Below are positions 16,179 through 24,248 of a DNA stretch of 64,000 nt, in pieces. The DNA is taken from positions 2,666,001 to 2,730,000 of the forward strand of contig NZ_CP095482.1 of NCBI RefSeq assembly GCF_023028225.1, given 5' to 3'. The position numbers were made by a program, and so were the translations under genes. The DNA is from Halorientalis litorea (GTDB lineage: Archaea > Halobacteriota > Halobacteria > Halobacteriales > Haloarculaceae). Position 1 is the stretch's first letter. Every line of letters begins with the position of its first letter. The notes beneath the pieces were generated by a model. The model did not search any database. It was given only the letters and a program-made list of their open reading frames with translations, and was not told the DNA's origin.

Positions 16179-18035
16179 TCAGTCGTGAGGGTGGAACCGT
16201 TTGAGTGCCTGCTCGACGGCATACGCGTCGCCGAGGAAGGTGAGTCGGTCACCGTACTCGATTCTTTCGTCAGCCTCGGGGACGTGTGCATCGTCCCCGC
16301 GACCGATTTCGGCGATGAGGCAACCGCCGGGAATCTCCTCGTTGAGCTCACGGATACGCTTCCCGGCGAGGTCCGAGGAGGTGACTTCGGTTTCGAGGAT
16401 GTCGTGCCCGTCGCCGATGTCGTTCATCCAGTGTGCCAGCGCGGGCCGTTCGATTTCGTTGCCGAGCATGAACGCTGTCGCCTGTGGACTGTCGACCGCG
16501 GTCACCCCAAGTGCCTCGAACGCGTCGATGTTTTCGGGACTGTTTACCCGGGCATAGACGTTCTCCACGTCGAACTTCGCAATCACGGTTTGGGACACGA
16601 GGAGGTTGATGTCGTCGTCCCGCGTTGCCGCGACGACGGCCTTTGCCTCGTCGATACCGGCCTTTTCGAGGGAGTCGGGGCGGGTCCCATCACTCTCGAT
16701 GACGGTGAAGCCGGCCTCCCGCGACCGTTGACACTGTTCTTCGTCGTCGTCGACGATGACGACGAACTCGTCGCTGTTCTCCAGTTGCGTAGCGACCGAC
16801 CGGCCAACCCGGCCGCCGCCGACGATTATCGTGCGCATGGGTGTCACTCCTAGTAGGTCTCCGATTTGCCGCGCTAGTCCTGCCTCGACCGCGTCGGTGA
16901 CGAATATCACCAAAAATACCGCGCCGAGCAGCGTCGTGGCCGCCTGTTCGTCGCCGCCGGATGCGAGTTCGATAGCGAACAGTGTCGCAACGCTTGCAGG
17001 GATAATCCCTCGCGGCCCCATCGCGGCGAGAAAGAACCGCTCCGGCCAGGTGAACCGCTCGGCACCGATTGTCGACATCAGTGCCACCAGTGGCCGGAGT
17101 ACCAGTATGAGAACCGCGACGAGTGTGACGCCAGCGAACCCGAGACTCAGGACAGCGTCCACGTCGATGAGTGCCGCCAGCGAGACGAACACGAACGCGA
17201 GGAGCAGGAGCGTCGCGTCCTCCGTGAACTTCGCTATCGTTTCGCGGTGTGGGATATCGAGATTGCCGAGGGCGAGTCCAGCCGTCGCCGCAGCAGCGAC
17301 GCCAGCCTCCGGGGAGACGGTGTTCGCCACTCCGTACGAGCCAACCGCTGCGAGGAGCGTCGTGAATCTCGCGGACCGTTGACCGTCCCCCGGCAACAGT
17401 TCCTCGTGTAACAGATAGTAGGTGACGCCAGCGGCGACGAGTCCGCTCGCCACGCCGACGCCGATGCGCTCGACGAAAGCAAAGAGGGTGTTCGGCCCGA
17501 ACGCTTCGAGCAACAGCACCTCCTCGAAGATGACGACGGCCGCGATGGCAGCGGTCACGTCGTTGACGATACCCTCAGTTTCGAGGGCCGCAGAGACGTG
17601 TTCTCGCAGCGGTACCACGTCGACGATGGGCGTGATGACTGTCGGACCGGTGGCGACGAGCAACGCCCCGATGAGGAACGCGACAGCCCACTGAGTGCCG
17701 GTCAGAAAACGAACGGCGGCCGCCGTCCCGAAAAACGTCAGGAGCGCGCCGACAGTCACGAGCCGGAGCGACGCCGTCGACGCCTCACGGATTCGCCGGA
17801 ACCGGAGCGCGAACGCCCCGTCGAAGATAATGACTGCGACGCTGATTCCGACCACCGTCGTCAGTCCGTCACCGAACGTCTCCAGACCGACGATGCCGAG
17901 CCCCGCCTGACCGAGTACCAACCCTCCGGCGAGGTAGAAAACGACGCTCGGGACGCGGAGTCGACTCGCGAGTAACTGGCCGACGATGCCAACTGCCAGT
18001 ATTACTACCACGATAATCAACAAGCTCTCGGCCAC
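16179..18035 (-). CDS. Cation:proton antiporter with RCK (TrkA-N/TrkA-C) domains
   Basis: A 618-residue fusion. About residues 1-390 form 12-13 membrane helices of the CPA (NhaP/KefB-like) antiporter fold, with GPTVITPIVDVVPLR and NDVTAAIAAVVIFEE in the ion-binding core. A TrkA-N/RCK domain follows near 400-520, starting MRTIIVGGGRVGRSVATQL with an NAD-binding glycine loop, and a TrkA-C domain fills 535-618. It should exchange Na+ or K+ for protons under nucleotide control, a central task in a salt-in cell. GTG 18035 was chosen; a longer frame to 18140 lacks the expected hydrophobic start. Confidence 0.9.
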   Translation of the reverse strand: MAESLLIIVVVILAVGIVGQLLASRLRVPSVVFYLAGGLVLGQAGLGIVGLETFGDGLTTVVGISVAVIIFDGAFALRFRRIREASTASLRLVTVGALLTFFGTAAAVRFLTGTQWAVAFLIGALLVATGPTVITPIVDVVPLREHVSAALETEGIVNDVTAAIAAVVIFEEVLLLEAFGPNTLFAFVERIGVGVASGLVAAGVTYYLLHEELLPGDGQRSARFTTLLAAVGSYGVANTVSPEAGVAAAATAGLALGNLDIPHRETIAKFTEDATLLLLAFVFVSLAALIDVDAVLSLGFAGVTLVAVLILVLRPLVALMSTIGAERFTWPERFFLAAMGPRGIIPASVATLFAIELASGGDEQAATTLLGAVFLVIFVTDAVEAGLARQIGDLLGVTPMRTIIVGGGRVGRSVATQLENSDEFVVIVDDDEEQCQRSREAGFTVIESDGTRPDSLEKAGIDEAKAVVAATRDDDINLLVSQTVIAKFDVENVYARVNSPENIDAFEALGVTAVDSPQATAFMLGNEIERPALAHWMNDIGDGHDILETEVTSSDLAGKRIRELNEEIPGGCLIAEIGRGDDAHVPEADERIEYGDRLTFLGDAYAVEQALKRFHPHD

Positions 18036-18326
18036 GGATGGTCTGGTATTAGTCCCCCAATCAATCAGTCTACCGCCATGTGGCTGGCCGCGCCTGTTCA
18101 GAGATATTCGACCACACACAGGGTGTCGGAGGGCAGTCATCGCCCTGGGGGCTCCGCAGAATCGAAGTCGCGTGGTGGTCGGCTGGTGTCGATTGGAGTG
18201 CTACTTGTCAGTGCTCCCCACCACAACTCACGGTACTGATAAAGGCTCGAATTCCTGTCGCGACGTCTTCTGCTAAACAGGCCACGAAAGCAACGTATCG
18301 TCTCGTGGGTCCGAACGACCAACCGG
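18036..18326 (+). other. Intergenic region without a recognised gene
   Basis: This stretch lies between the divergent antiporter start and the small reverse-strand frame at 18327. It contains an AT-rich patch near 18045-18062 that could serve as the antiporter promoter. I see nothing else. Confidence 0.4.
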
Positions 18327-18470
18327 TTATAGCCCCGTCTCACCGAGCGCGGCCATCGGTGACGCGCCCGCGACGATAGCACCGGTCGTCAGAATCGCTG
18401 CCGACAAGGCGACGAAGTCGCCGCTCGGCGTGTACCCCGCCAGCCCCGCACCCGTCTGAACGATGAACAC
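18327..18470 (-). CDS. Possible small two-helix membrane protein, start unclear
   Basis: The reverse strand has a frame ending at TAA 18327 that codes for two hydrophobic segments: ILGFFVTVFIVQTGAGLAGY and FVALSAAILTTGAIVAG. The only standard start in frame, GTG at 18470, falls inside the first helix. The frame continues hydrophilic and protein-like (ATRTVARK) upstream to a TGA near 18531 without any ATG, GTG or TTG. Either a non-standard start is used, or the 5' end has decayed. It lies divergent to, and overlaps the upstream region of, the gene at 18517. Confidence 0.4.
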   Translation of the reverse strand: MFIVQTGAGLAGYTPSGDFVALSAAILTTGAIVAGASPMAALGETGL

Positions 18471-18516
18471 CGTGACGAAGAAACCGAGTATCTTCCTCGC
18501 TACCGTCCGGGTGGCG

Positions 18517-18714
18517 ATGCTGGCGTCACTCCAGACGAGTCAGGCACAGTTCGAGGTGTACGAGGACAACGCCGGCGAGTACCGCTGGCGACTCCGCCAC
18601 CGGAACGGGAACGTCGTCGCCGACAGCGGCGAGGGCTACACCCGCCGGACGAGTGTCCACGACGCCATCGAGAGCGTGAAGCGCGACGCGCCCGGTGCAG
18701 ATACCACCGAGTAA
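18517..18714 (+). CDS. YegP/DUF1508-like small protein
   Basis: A 65-residue soluble protein. The core FEVYEDNAGEYRWRLRHRNG followed by NVVADSGEGYTRR is the beta-hairpin repeat of the YegP/DUF1508 family, known in haloarchaea as the HVO_2922-type protein that dimerises by strand exchange. A longer start at 18463 is in frame, but those residues overlap the reverse-strand coding-like stretch and do not match the family, so the ATG at 18517 was chosen. Biochemical role is unknown; relatives are linked to stress in some bacteria. Confidence 0.8.
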   Translation: MLASLQTSQAQFEVYEDNAGEYRWRLRHRNGNVVADSGEGYTRRTSVHDAIESVKRDAPGADTTE

Positions 18715-18764
18715 GCCCAGAGGAGAGGGCGACGGTCCGGTACCGTCTCTCCGGCGGCCCGTGG

Positions 18765-18920
18765 TCAGTCCTGATGCATCCGGACGGGACGGCGGAACGC
18801 ACTCTCGTGGACGGCTTTGCCGCAGGCGATACAGCCCCCTTCGAGCAGGAGGTCGCGCACACCCGCGTCGACGGTCGTACACTCTCGACAGTGTGGACAC
18901 TCGAACTGGAACTGTGTCAT
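18765..18920 (-). CDS. Small zinc-ribbon protein (51 aa)
   Basis: A 51-residue protein, with two Cys pairs in FECPHCRECTT (residues 6-16) and GGCIACGK (near 32-39). The first site carries an extra Cys (CPHCREC). The four-Cys layout should bind one zinc ion in a ribbon fold. Haloarchaeal genomes hold many such proteins (DUF7560-like), with suspected roles in protein or nucleic-acid contacts. Start and stop are intact and it is oriented toward the YegP-like gene. Confidence 0.65.
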   Translation of the reverse strand: MTQFQFECPHCRECTTVDAGVRDLLLEGGCIACGKAVHESAFRRPVRMHQD

Positions 18921-18994
18921 CTGTCGTTCGGACGTTCCGCCACGGGGGACAAAGCCGGGCAGCCAAAATTCTACGGTTGGTTTTTAAGCGACGC

Positions 18995-19639
18995 TCACCG
19001 CGCCGCGTCGTCGACGAGGGCGTCGAGGAGTTTCGACTGAGCGATGGCGAGGTGTTCGGTGAACGTCGAAAGGGAGATGTCGAGTTGGTCGGCGAGTTCG
19101 CTGGCGTTCGCCTCTTTGGGGTGTTCGAAGTAGCCTTCCTCGTAAGCGGTTTCGAGGACTTCCTGCTGTCTGTCGGTCAGACGGCTCTTGTCCACGACGA
19201 CGAGGGCCTCACCGTCCGGGTCGCCGGACTGGCGGAGGTGCTGGAGGTGGACGCCGTCGTACCGCTCCCGGAGGTCAGAGACGATGGTCCGGACTGTCTC
19301 GACGTTGGGCGCGTAGAACGTGAGGTGTAACTGTCCGTGTTCGGCGCGCACGTCCGTCAGCGGGCAGTCGGCGTGTTCGACGATTTCACACACACAGGTA
19401 CCGTCGGCGTCGCGCTCGAAGCGGTATCTAGTGCTCGACCCGGTACCGAACACTGGTGACACGCCCCCGTCGTCAAGTTCTGAACTCGCTCCGAACTCCT
19501 CGGTGGCGGTGTCCGTGTCGCCGGGCGAACTCCACGTGATAGACTCGATGCTGTCCTCGTTCTCTGCCGACAGTGCGGCGGGCCGACACCCCTGTGGTGC
19601 ATCCACCGTCATAGCGACTTGCAATCCGGAGGTAGACAT
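18995..19639 (-). CDS. Bat-type transcriptional regulator with HTH_10 domain
   Basis: A 214-residue regulator of the bacterioopsin-activator type. Residues 1-145 form an N-terminal sensory-like domain seen in haloarchaeal HTH_10 proteins. The C-terminal 60 residues are the HTH_10 domain, with the classic LTDRQQEVLETAYEEGYFEHP followed by ANASELADQLDISLSTFTEHL. The ATG at 19639 starts at the usual MSTSGLQVAM-type N-terminus; the longer frame to 19756 reads through an AT-rich promoter-like zone and is rejected. The target is unknown, and no bacterioopsin genes are nearby. Confidence 0.88.
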   Translation of the reverse strand: MSTSGLQVAMTVDAPQGCRPAALSAENEDSIESITWSSPGDTDTATEEFGASSELDDGGVSPVFGTGSSTRYRFERDADGTCVCEIVEHADCPLTDVRAEHGQLHLTFYAPNVETVRTIVSDLRERYDGVHLQHLRQSGDPDGEALVVVDKSRLTDRQQEVLETAYEEGYFEHPKEANASELADQLDISLSTFTEHLAIAQSKLLDALVDDAAR

Positions 19640-20089
19640 ACCACCACGTTTCTCGTTCACCTGTATCTTCTTTCGGACGTATATGTTTGGGAGGTTTTTA
19701 GGATGTGTTGACAGTGTGACGTGGAACCACTGGACGGAGGGGTCATAAATAAGCAATTATGGTACGGCTACACATTCATGTGCTTACAGTACATACGCCG
19801 GATGCAGCCGAAATTTTGGAGGCAGTTTCGGCTGTGACTTCAGATCGCACCGATCGGACGCCCCCACACGTCGCTCCGGGCCGACGATACCGGGTGTCAC
19901 GGCACCCGACCGATACGTCGACCGGAGCGACGACTGTTCATCCCCCCACGAGCGTGTCACCCCCACGACGCGCTTCCGGGCTTCGTAGCCCAGTGTCGCC
20001 GTTCGCCCCGAGCGGTAGCCACGGCTGACGTTCTCAGTCCGTGGAAACAGGCGTGCGGTACTAACAGCGTAGACGGTACACGGTAACGT
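19640..20089 (+). other. Intergenic region with AT-rich promoter zone
   Basis: The first 115 bases are AT-rich (AACATATACG and CATAAATAAGCAATTA), as expected of promoters. A + strand frame at 19759-20028 starts plausibly but soon becomes Pro/Arg/Thr-rich noise. I call no gene here. Confidence 0.4.
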
Positions 20090-20416
20090 ATGCTGGAGAG
20101 TCCGCTCCTCCTCGCCGTGACCAAGGTGGCGACGGTGCTGTTCGGCGGGGTCATCACCTGCTTGGCGTTCCGCGCGTACCGGCGAACTCGGTCGTCGGCA
20201 CTGGGCGCGCTCACGGTCGGCATCGGGTTCGTCACTGTCGGTGCAGTTCTGGGCGGGACACTCCACCAGTTCACGGGGACCACGCTTGCGACCAGTGTCA
20301 CGGTTCAGAGTGTCTTTACGGCCGTGGGGTTTACCGTGCTGACGTACTCGCTGTACACCACTTCACGGCCGGACCAGACGGGGACCCACCTCCCGAACTG
20401 CCCCAGCGACGAGTGA
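20090..20416 (+). CDS. DUF7521-like small membrane protein
   Basis: A 108-residue protein with three membrane helices: near residues 8-25 (AVTKVATVLFGGVITCLAF), 38-58 and 68-90. A positively charged loop AYRRTRS after the first helix sets the topology. I recall this as the haloarchaeal DUF7521 family, often found beside small winged-helix regulators, as here: its 3' end converges on a PadR-type gene four bases away. It may be a membrane sensor or effector for such regulators, but this is inference from gene order. Confidence 0.72.
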   Translation: MLESPLLLAVTKVATVLFGGVITCLAFRAYRRTRSSALGALTVGIGFVTVGAVLGGTLHQFTGTTLATSVTVQSVFTAVGFTVLTYSLYTTSRPDQTGTHLPNCPSDE

Positions 20417-20420
20417 CCGG

Positions 20421-20747
20421 TTATCGGTCGAGTATCTCGCAAATCTCCTCGGCGTGTTGCCGAAGCAGTGTCTCCCCCCGCTCGGTCAGCGTGTATCGGT
20501 TCGTGCGGTCGTCGATCTCGCCGCACTCGACGAGGCCCCACTCGGTCAACTTGTCGAGGTTCGGGTACAGCCGTCCGTGGTTCACGCTCTCGTCGTACCG
20601 TGATTCGAGGTGCCGTTTGATGCCGAGCCCGTAGCTGTCCTCGTCGCGATTCTCTAACCGTTTCAGCACGACGAGGACATCCCGCTGGAAGGCACTGAGA
20701 TTTGCGTACTGGACATCAGCCGCGCCATCGTTCTCGCTCCCTGTCAT
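20421..20747 (-). CDS. PadR-family transcriptional regulator
   Basis: A 108-residue winged-helix protein of the PadR type. After a polar N-terminus come LSAFQRDVLVVLKRLENRDE and SYGLGIKRHLESRY, the DNA-binding helices, then VNHGRLYPNLDKLTEWGLVE as recognition helix and wing, and TERGETLLRQH in the C-terminal dimer helix. Such regulators usually repress a nearby membrane-protein or stress gene. The convergent DUF7521-like gene and the divergent winged-helix gene at 20940 are the nearest candidates, with an inverted-repeat site in the intergenic region. Confidence 0.9.
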   Translation of the reverse strand: MTGSENDGAADVQYANLSAFQRDVLVVLKRLENRDEDSYGLGIKRHLESRYDESVNHGRLYPNLDKLTEWGLVECGEIDDRTNRYTLTERGETLLRQHAEEICEILDR

Positions 20748-20857
20748 CGTAGAGTCGTGTGGACGCTCGACAGCCCTCGACTGCCCGGGGTCCGTCGGTA
20801 GTCGCCCTTGTATCTACAGTCCTGTTTGTCAGTCACTTAGTCGTTACCACCGAGAAG

Positions 20858-20882
20858 ACATGATAGACAAATCTTGTCATGT
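20858..20882. promoter_or_regulatory. Inverted repeat, candidate operator between divergent regulators
   Basis: ACATGA at 20858-20863 and TCATGT at 20877-20882 form a perfect inverted repeat. Inside it lies a second one, GACAA and TTGTC (20866-20878). It sits between the PadR start (20747) and the TATA box of the gene at 20940, in an AT-rich context, so it is a likely operator for one of the two regulators. Confidence 0.4.
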
Positions 20883-20905
20883 TTCGGCATAGTGTTTTGA
20901 AAATG

Positions 20906-20914
20906 TATTTTATA
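20906..20914 (+). promoter_or_regulatory. TATA box of the winged-helix gene at 20940
   Basis: The motif TATTTTATA is centred about 30 bases before the ATG at 20940, a strong match to a haloarchaeal core promoter. Confidence 0.55.
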
Positions 20915-20939
20915 CCGGAAACTCTCTAAGTGGTTCACC

Positions 20940-21224
20940 ATGCGCCCCCGACTCGCGTCGTGGATGACGCCCGTAGACCGCGACATTCTCGAACTGTTGC
21001 GGAACGGGGAGCGACAGGAACTGGTGTTGACACCCAGCGTCATCGCTGCGAACACGGACTGGAAACGACAGACGGTCCGCGAGCACCTGCTCGAACTCGG
21101 AGACCACCACCTCGTCGAGTATCACAACGAGTCCCGGGCACTCTACCAGTTATCCGACCGCGGCAGAGACTACGTCGAGGGCAGACTCGACGCACAGGTA
21201 CTCGAATCCGCCGCGGACGACTGA
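20940..21224 (+). CDS. Small winged-helix regulator (PhiH1-repressor-like)
   Basis: A 94-residue protein that is essentially one winged helix: MTPVDRDILELLRNGER, then TPSVIAANTDWKRQTVREHL as the helix-turn-helix, then LVEYHNESRALYQLSDRGRDYV as wing and last helix. It resembles the short haloarchaeal regulators related to the phage PhiH1 repressor. A good TATA box and leaderless spacing mark the start. It is divergent from padR with an inverted-repeat element between them, so one may control the other. The target is unknown. Confidence 0.85.
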   Translation: MRPRLASWMTPVDRDILELLRNGERQELVLTPSVIAANTDWKRQTVREHLLELGDHHLVEYHNESRALYQLSDRGRDYVEGRLDAQVLESAADD

Positions 21225-21277
21225 GCCACCGGTCCGAACCCGGAACACATACGGAGGTACGACCTCATCCTCCTCCC

Positions 21278-21586
21278 ATGAGTGACGACGACTTCGAGGC
21301 AGCACTCGCCGACGCGTTCGAGACGGAAGCCGGTGCGACGGCCGACGAAGCCACGGCGGCCGCCGGGAGGGCGGCGGCCTTCCGCGAGGACTGGGCCGAG
21401 GACCTGACGGCGGCGGCCGTCCTCGACGCTGTCGAGGCGGCAGCCGACAGCTACGACGCGTTCACCCACCGATTCAACGACGCCATCGGTACCCTCGCCG
21501 ACGAAACCGAGGATTGCACGGACTCCCGCGCGTACCGCCTCTCAGGGTTCGGCGACCTCGCTGCCGACCCCGAGCAGAGCGCGTAA
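21278..21586 (+). CDS. Conserved acidic haloarchaeal protein, unknown function
   Basis: A 102-residue, Ala-rich acidic protein made of helices: DDFEAALADAFETEAGATAD, an Ala-rich stretch, AAAVLDAVEAAADSYDAF, and the end DCTDSRAYRLSGFGDLAADP. I recall similar short proteins across haloarchaea but no named family. The ATG at 21278 was chosen because the longer frame from 20930 overlaps the preceding regulator and reads as noise. No membrane helix or cofactor motif is visible. Its stop lies just before the tRNA-linked repeats at 21591. Confidence 0.7.
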   Translation: MSDDDFEAALADAFETEAGATADEATAAAGRAAAFREDWAEDLTAAAVLDAVEAAADSYDAFTHRFNDAIGTLADETEDCTDSRAYRLSGFGDLAADPEQSA

Positions 21587-21590
21587 GCCG

Positions 21591-21636
21591 GCGACTGTTC
21601 GTCCGTACGACGTTCGGACAGAAGAGCCAGGGGTGG
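21591..21636 (+). repeat. Direct repeat copy 1: partial tRNA-Thr 3' end plus flank
   Basis: These 46 bases are identical to 21708-21753 (period 117). The unit holds the last 12 bases of tRNA-Thr and about 34 bases of flank, including a short inverted repeat GTCCG...CGGAC. Similarity continues weakly into the T arm. It looks like an att-type duplication of the tRNA 3' end. Confidence 0.8.
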
Positions 21637-21642
21637 CAGTGT

Positions 21643-21707
21643 GAACCACGGTCGTTCCCGTTCGCTCACGCTGTTCGCTCACCTCCCACTCCCTGGTTCA
21701 AATCCCA
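21643..21707 (+). repeat. Spacer element shared by the two tRNA 3'-end duplications
   Basis: The first 24 bases (21643-21666, starting GAACCACGGTCGTTCCC) are identical to 25940-25963 at the tRNA-Ser locus, and the rest is clearly similar (CCACTCCCTG then TTCAAATCC). It is bounded by T-arm-like sequence in opposite orientations. Confidence 0.7.
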
Positions 21708-21753
21708 GCGACTGTTCGTCCGTACGACGTTCGGACAGAAGAGCCAGGGGTGG
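21708..21753 (+). repeat. Direct repeat copy 2, overlapping the 3' end of tRNA-Thr
   Basis: The intact counterpart of 21591-21636. It includes bases 21742-21753 of the functional tRNA-Thr gene, so copy 2 is the original and copy 1 the partial copy. Confidence 0.8.
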
Positions 21754-21815
21754 GATTTGAACCCACGAACTCCCGATTACAAGTCGGGTGCTTGGACCGC
21801 CCAAGCTCCCCTGGC
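21742..21815 (-). tRNA. tRNA-Thr (TGT)
   Basis: On the reverse strand a 74-base tRNA. Acceptor arms GCCAGGG and CCCTGGC pair. The anticodon stem CCCGA/TCGGG holds loop CTTGTAA with anticodon TGT. The T arm reads GTGGGTTCAAATCCCAC. T is the discriminator and CCA is not encoded. Its 3' end and flank are duplicated 117 bases further downstream. Confidence 0.95.
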
Positions 21816-21826
21816 GCGGTCGGTGC

Positions 21827-22336
21827 TTATCCGTCGTCCTTTGTGTGCCTATCGTTTTCGACCGGCCGCTCCATCCGCACTCGGTGGGGCTCGTACCCGT
21901 GCCGTCGGTAGAACCGCCGGGCCGCCTCGTTCGCGGCCAACACGTCGAGCGTGATTGCGTCGACACCGCGCGATTCGAGTGCCGTCGTCGCCGCCGCCAA
22001 CAGGTCGCTCCCGACACCACGGTTCCGGTACGGCGGGCGGACATAGAGGTTCTCGATGGTACCCCGAACCGCATCCGTCGCCAACACCTCGGTTCCAGCA
22101 CTGAACATCACGAACCCCAGTATCTCGTCGGTGTCGGCGTCGATGCCGTCGCCGTCCTCCGCCCGTGCCACCCGGACGCTGTCGGCGGCGATGGCGCGGG
22201 CGATGTTCTCCGTGATGTGTGCGAGGTTGGCCTCGGCGGAGAGATGTGAGCCGTGGGCACGCTGTTCCCGTGCGAGGTTCACCCAGCAGTCACCGAGTCG
22301 CGCTACCGCGTCGATGTCCGGTGACTCGACGAACAC
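21827..22336 (-). CDS. GNAT-family N-acetyltransferase
   Basis: A 169-residue acetyltransferase. The central strand and acetyl-CoA loop are seen in IENLYVRPPYRNRGVGSDLL near residues 92-111, with the pattern R-x-x-G-x-G/A. The C-terminal segment NEAARRFYRRHGYEPHRVRM is the typical end of the GNAT fold. Its GTG start overlaps the pgk stop by one base, so it is translated together with phosphoglycerate kinase. The acceptor (protein, amino acid or antibiotic) cannot be told. Confidence 0.88.
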   Translation of the reverse strand: MFVESPDIDAVARLGDCWVNLAREQRAHGSHLSAEANLAHITENIARAIAADSVRVARAEDGDGIDADTDEILGFVMFSAGTEVLATDAVRGTIENLYVRPPYRNRGVGSDLLAAATTALESRGVDAITLDVLAANEAARRFYRRHGYEPHRVRMERPVENDRHTKDDG

Positions 22337-23526
22337 TACTCTCGAAGAACTTCGACGGCGGGTAAGGTATCGCCGGTAAGCAGGCGGAGTGCCGCGCCGC
22401 CACCCGTGCTGACGTGGTCGAACCCGTCGATGCCGAGTTGGCGGAGTGACGCCGCCGTATCGCCGCCGCCGACGATGCTACACTCCGCGTTCCGCGCCGC
22501 GCCGAATATCTCCCGTGTCCCCTCGGCGAACGCCTCCTGCTCGAAGACGCCCGCAGGACCGTTCAGGATGGCCGTTCCGGCCGTCTCGAAGACGTCCGCG
22601 TAGGCGGCCATCGTCGCCGGCCCCACGTCGAGCGCGGGCGCGTCCGCCGGCAGGTCGGAGACGGTGACCTCTTGGCGTGTCCCGTCCCGGGAGACTGCGA
22701 CGTCTTCCGGCACGTGGATGCGACTGCCGTACTCCTCTAAGAGGGCCGCGGCGTCCTCGACGGCCGTGGCGTCGCGGTCCTGAATCGCGTCGAGCGACGG
22801 CGCGCCGATGTCGACACCGCTGGCCGCGAGGAAGGCGTTCCCGGTCATGCCGCTCGTGAGAACGGCGTCGGCCAAGTCGCGTTCGAGGACGCTCTCCGCC
22901 ACGTCGAGCGCGTCGGATATCTTCGCGCCGCCGAGGGCGTACACGCGCGGCCGCGGCGTCTCCTCGATGGCCCCGAGTACGTCTAACTCCCGCTCCATGA
23001 CCCGTCCGGCGTAGCTGTCGACCCGGAGCGGGAAGCCGACGATAGAGGGCTGTGACCGGTGTGCGGCCGCGAACGCGTCGTTGACGAATGCGTCCACGAC
23101 GGGCGCGAGCCGTTCGACGAGGAAGGTTCCGGCGGCCTCCTCGGGTGGGAACTCCATGTACTCCTCGCTGTAGAAACGGGTGTTCTCGAGGAGGACGGCC
23201 TCGCCACGGTCCAGACTCTCGATGGCGGCGTGTGCATCCGTCGAGAACGTCGCATCGCAGTAACTGACCGGGAACGAAAGCAGTTCGTCCAGCCGGGCGG
23301 CGTGGTCGTCGAGCGTGTCGAACTCGTCACCACCCGGTCGCCCTTGGTGAGCGAGGATGGCGACCTTGCCGCCGCGGTCGAGCAACTCGTTCAGTGTGCC
23401 GACGTGCGCGTGGAGGCGGGCGTCGTCCGCGAGCGCGCCGGACTCGTCCAGCGGACTGTTGATGTCCACGCGCACCCCCACCGTCGTTCCATCGACGGTG
23501 AGGTCGTCCAACGTCGGTATCCCCAT
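22336..23526 (-). CDS. pgk: Phosphoglycerate kinase
   Basis: A 396-residue phosphoglycerate kinase transferring phosphate between 1,3-bisphosphoglycerate and ADP in glycolysis and gluconeogenesis. The N-terminal substrate site shows VRVDINSPLD near residues 18-27 and LAHQGRPGG near 60. ALGGAKISDALDV near 200 is the hinge and nucleotide region. The C-terminal VGGGDTAASLRQLG and STGGGAALRLLTG near 350-385 bind the nucleotide. Length fits archaeal Pgk. It is followed with a one-base overlap by a GNAT gene, an operon partner not commonly tied to glycolysis. Confidence 0.96.
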   Translation of the reverse strand: MGIPTLDDLTVDGTTVGVRVDINSPLDESGALADDARLHAHVGTLNELLDRGGKVAILAHQGRPGGDEFDTLDDHAARLDELLSFPVSYCDATFSTDAHAAIESLDRGEAVLLENTRFYSEEYMEFPPEEAAGTFLVERLAPVVDAFVNDAFAAAHRSQPSIVGFPLRVDSYAGRVMERELDVLGAIEETPRPRVYALGGAKISDALDVAESVLERDLADAVLTSGMTGNAFLAASGVDIGAPSLDAIQDRDATAVEDAAALLEEYGSRIHVPEDVAVSRDGTRQEVTVSDLPADAPALDVGPATMAAYADVFETAGTAILNGPAGVFEQEAFAEGTREIFGAARNAECSIVGGGDTAASLRQLGIDGFDHVSTGGGAALRLLTGDTLPAVEVLRE

Positions 23527-23589
23527 ACCCCTCTCTGCTGGCCCCCGGACGATAGGTGTTGTGATGCCAGTCGACGCGCAGTCGTGGCC

Positions 23590-24165
23590 TCACACGTCCC
23601 GGCAGTCGCTACAGACCAGTTGTCCGTTGAACGACGAGAGGTTCCGCGTGAGCGTCCCGCAGACTTCACAGATTCCCTGATTCGAGTATCCTTCGGTCGC
23701 TGTGGCTTCGCCTTCGCCCACGACGGCCGCCTCGGCGCGGACCGCCTCGGTCGCAACCTCTCGCGTCTCTGCCTCGCCGCCGGGGTCGAGCGTCGTCGCC
23801 GTGACCACGTCGTGTTCGGAGACGAGGCCGAGGAGTTCCCCGTCCCCCATCACGAAGAGGTGGCGAGCCTGTTGTCCCGACATCCGGTCGGCCGCCGCCG
23901 TCAGCGGCGTGTCGGGTTCGACGACCGGTAACTCCGTTCGCATGGCGTCGGCGGCGACGGTGTCCGACAACGCCGCCCCCTCGACGGCAACTTCGAGGAT
24001 GTCCTGTTGGGTCAGGAGTCCCTCCGGGTCACTCCCGCGGAGGACGGCGACTGCCTCGACATCCTCGTCGAGCATCAGCCCCGCTGTGTCACGGAGCGTG
24101 TCCGCCTCGCTCACGCCGACGAACTCCCGCCGCATTACCTCTCGAACCGTTACGTCTCCGTTCAT
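23590..24165 (-). CDS. CBS-domain protein with C-terminal zinc ribbon
   Basis: A 191-residue protein. Two CBS repeats fill residues 5-60 (VREVMRREFVGVSEADTLRD) and 70-128 (ADAMRTELPVVEPDTPLTAA), forming a pair that usually binds adenine nucleotides or SAM. After an acidic linker the C-terminus is a zinc ribbon with CEVCG near 166 and CSDC near 186. This CBS-plus-ribbon type is common in haloarchaea and probably acts as an energy-responsive regulator. DNA or protein partner is unknown. It is separated from pgk by 63 bases on the same strand. Confidence 0.88.
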   Translation of the reverse strand: MNGDVTVREVMRREFVGVSEADTLRDTAGLMLDEDVEAVAVLRGSDPEGLLTQQDILEVAVEGAALSDTVAADAMRTELPVVEPDTPLTAAADRMSGQQARHLFVMGDGELLGLVSEHDVVTATTLDPGGEAETREVATEAVRAEAAVVGEGEATATEGYSNQGICEVCGTLTRNLSSFNGQLVCSDCRDV

Positions 24166-24248
24166 GTGCCATGCTTTAGCACACGGGTGCTAAAAGGTAC
24201 CTCCGCTACGCTTAATAGCGCGCCGGATGTAGGTTCGTGGCTACGCAG

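Noticed and set aside
16017-16853. 278-residue + strand frame
   Set aside because: It is the antisense of the RCK domains of the antiporter, which matches a known fold.
19759-20028. 89-residue + strand frame starting near an AT-rich promoter
   Set aside because: After about 30 residues it becomes Pro/Thr/Arg/Ser-rich with no family resemblance, and the AT box is only about 12 bases from the ATG, too near to drive it.
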